Notes under the pieces: generated by a model
Told to the model about the DNA's origin: nothing
The model's database searches: none
What the model saw: only the letters and a program-made list of their open reading frames with translations
Position numbers and translations under genes: made by a program
DNA from: Pythium myriotylum
Taxonomy: Eukaryota > Oomycota > Peronosporomycetes > Pythiales > Pythiaceae
NCBI GenBank assembly: GCA_023091665.1
Contig: JALJCQ010000018.1
Span: forward strand, 62,001-126,000
DNA: 64,000 nt
Direction of reading: 5' to 3'
Shown here: piece after piece, positions 63,014-64,000 of the stretch
How positions within the stretch are numbered: position 1 is the stretch's first letter
How the letters are laid out: the number at the start of each line of letters is the position of its first letter

Positions 63014-63599
63014 GAGTACAGATTCGGACGAAATGTTATGACACCGAGGTTTTGAGGTTGAAATATTTGCGCCCACAGAATATTTAAACCAATCAGAGGG
63101 ATGTAGCCAACTCTGAATGTCATTGCCAGCAGTTTGTCAAGTGGGTCTGTCGACGGACACGCAAGGCACATCATTTGGTCATGATGACGTGGGTTCGAAT
63201 CCCGTCGCTGCTGTACTATGAAAAAGTTAAGGGAGCGTATGCTCCACTGTGGGTGCCGGGGTTCCCACACAGTAGCCCGGGCTGCTGGCGTCCCCCACAG
63301 CTCGCAATCTGAGTCTTGGCCGGAGTCACCCGATCCATCGTCGCCGTCTTGGCCGGATGCAGCGCTCTCGGGAGCCTGGTCGCTCACGCCCCACGAGAGA
63401 AAGCGTCGGAGCTGGTCTTCGGTGTCCATGACCAAAATGACTGCAGGCTCGGGCTGTGGTGGTCCACACCTATATGCACCGGTGATGATTGGTTAAAAAA
63501 TCTTGTATAGTGAGAAAAACTCGGACTTGGTTTTATGGGCCGAGAGGCGGTCAGCTAACCCTAGCTCGCTGTCATAACATTTCGTCCGAATCTGTACTC
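63014..63599. repeat. Element bounded by a perfect 30-base inverted repeat
   Basis: 63014-63043 (starts GAGTACAGATTCGGACG) is the exact reverse complement of 63570-63599. The 526-base interior contains a tRNA-like segment and GC-rich hairpin DNA but no transposase. It could be a MITE or a SINE-carrying foldback element. No flanking duplication was seen. Confidence 0.6.
63127..63213 (+). ncRNA. tRNA-like (possible tRNA-derived SINE) segment
   Basis: The ends CAGCAGT and GCTGCTG form a seven-pair acceptor-like stem. GTGGGTTCGAATCCCGT is a T arm and B box. TTGTCAAGTGG resembles an A box. A CATCAT/ATGATG stem lies where a variable or anticodon arm would be. I could not fold a normal anticodon arm with a seven-base loop, so a functional tRNA is doubtful; a pol III-type relic or SINE head fits better. 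Confidence 0.35.
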
Positions 63600-64000
63600 C
63601 ACTTCTCACCATTATCGACACTTTCTGTAGATCTACACGATTTCCAGACCAAATTGGCCAAAGTGATGGATCGGATTGGACAAAGCCAAAATCAAATTGG
63701 CACACCTGTGAATATCGATAATTTTGTGACCATCGCATTCAAAAGGGTATGTTCGCGGGTCAAACACGCGCGAAAAGGCGGGAAGATGCCTTGGACGCTC
63801 TCGACTGCGGTGCGTTTGCTTCTTTCCCTGCTTCTAGAATGAATCCGCGGCTTCTGAATCACGCATCGCACAACAGAGGAGAACGATGTCGTCGCGTCTG
63901 GAACACCACTGTCGTCCCAGGTACGGCACGAATCTTGTCGAGAGAGCTGTGAAGTAGCAGGTCACTTTCGCTTTTGCTTTTCACTGTGCAAGATGGGACA
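63600..64000. other. End of window, no gene seen
   Basis: Short frames without recognisable motifs. Confidence 0.5.

Overview
The window looks like nuclear DNA of an oomycete (water mould). Most genes have no intron. Several start sites carry the oomycete initiator plus flanking-promoter motif (TCAYTT followed by AATTT). The gene content also fits: secreted trypsin-like proteases, a PL1 pectin lyase, a GPI-type GH5 glycosidase, a PH/C2-containing MAP kinase, and DIRS, hAT, Mutator-like, Ty3/gypsy and RNase H-bearing LINE remnants. The genus cannot be fixed from sequence alone.

The main theme is a dispersed cluster of secreted trypsin-like (S1A) serine protease genes. I count 13 loci. Seven are complete: 107-913, 2402-3169, 8125-8922, 27195-27983, 31012-31800, 44892-45668 and 60835-61614. 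Six are broken: 4992-5759 by one nonsense codon; 6398-6964 and 12055-12641 by 5' truncation; 39142-39929 by one frameshift; 47329-50199 by a 2.1 kb insertion; 60209-60376 as a short relic. The intact ones keep the His/Asp/Ser triad and an Asp in the S1 pocket, so they should be active trypsins and not the catalytically dead glucanase-inhibitor homologues known from Phytophthora.

Layout. 0-12.7 kb: trypsin genes and pseudogenes, a LINE RNase H remnant and a pectin lyase gene (10440-11675). 14-16.5 kb: a decayed hAT transposon. 17.1-25.6 kb: a GC-rich, host-like block with an orphan protein holding a duplicated domain (17289-18452), a GH5 enzyme with one intron (19545-21212) and a 1425-residue PH/C2/MAP kinase on the minus strand. 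26.5-32.4 kb: a giant, almost perfect palindrome with 2.6 kb arms that each carry the same trypsin gene around a transposase fragment. 33.5-37 kb: a rearranged Ty3/gypsy element. 37-45 kb: an unknown minus-strand reading frame, a decayed membrane-protein fragment, a frameshifted trypsin and LINE remnants. 44.9-50.2 kb: two divergent trypsin loci separated by a second palindrome with 670 bp arms; the right-hand locus is split by a composite transposon. 52.4-53.0 kb: a Mutator-like MITE with a 9 bp target duplication. 53.2-60.0 kb: a serine beta-lactamase-like gene, decayed and interrupted by a 4.9 kb tyrosine-recombinase (DIRS-like) retrotransposon. 60-62 kb: a trypsin relic and an intact trypsin. 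62-64 kb: no protein gene, but an inverted-repeat structure holding a tRNA-like segment.

The secreted trypsins, pectin lyase and GH5 protein form a plausible extracellular degradative set. The recent history of the region is duplication of the trypsin gene followed by loss through point mutation, truncation and transposon insertion.
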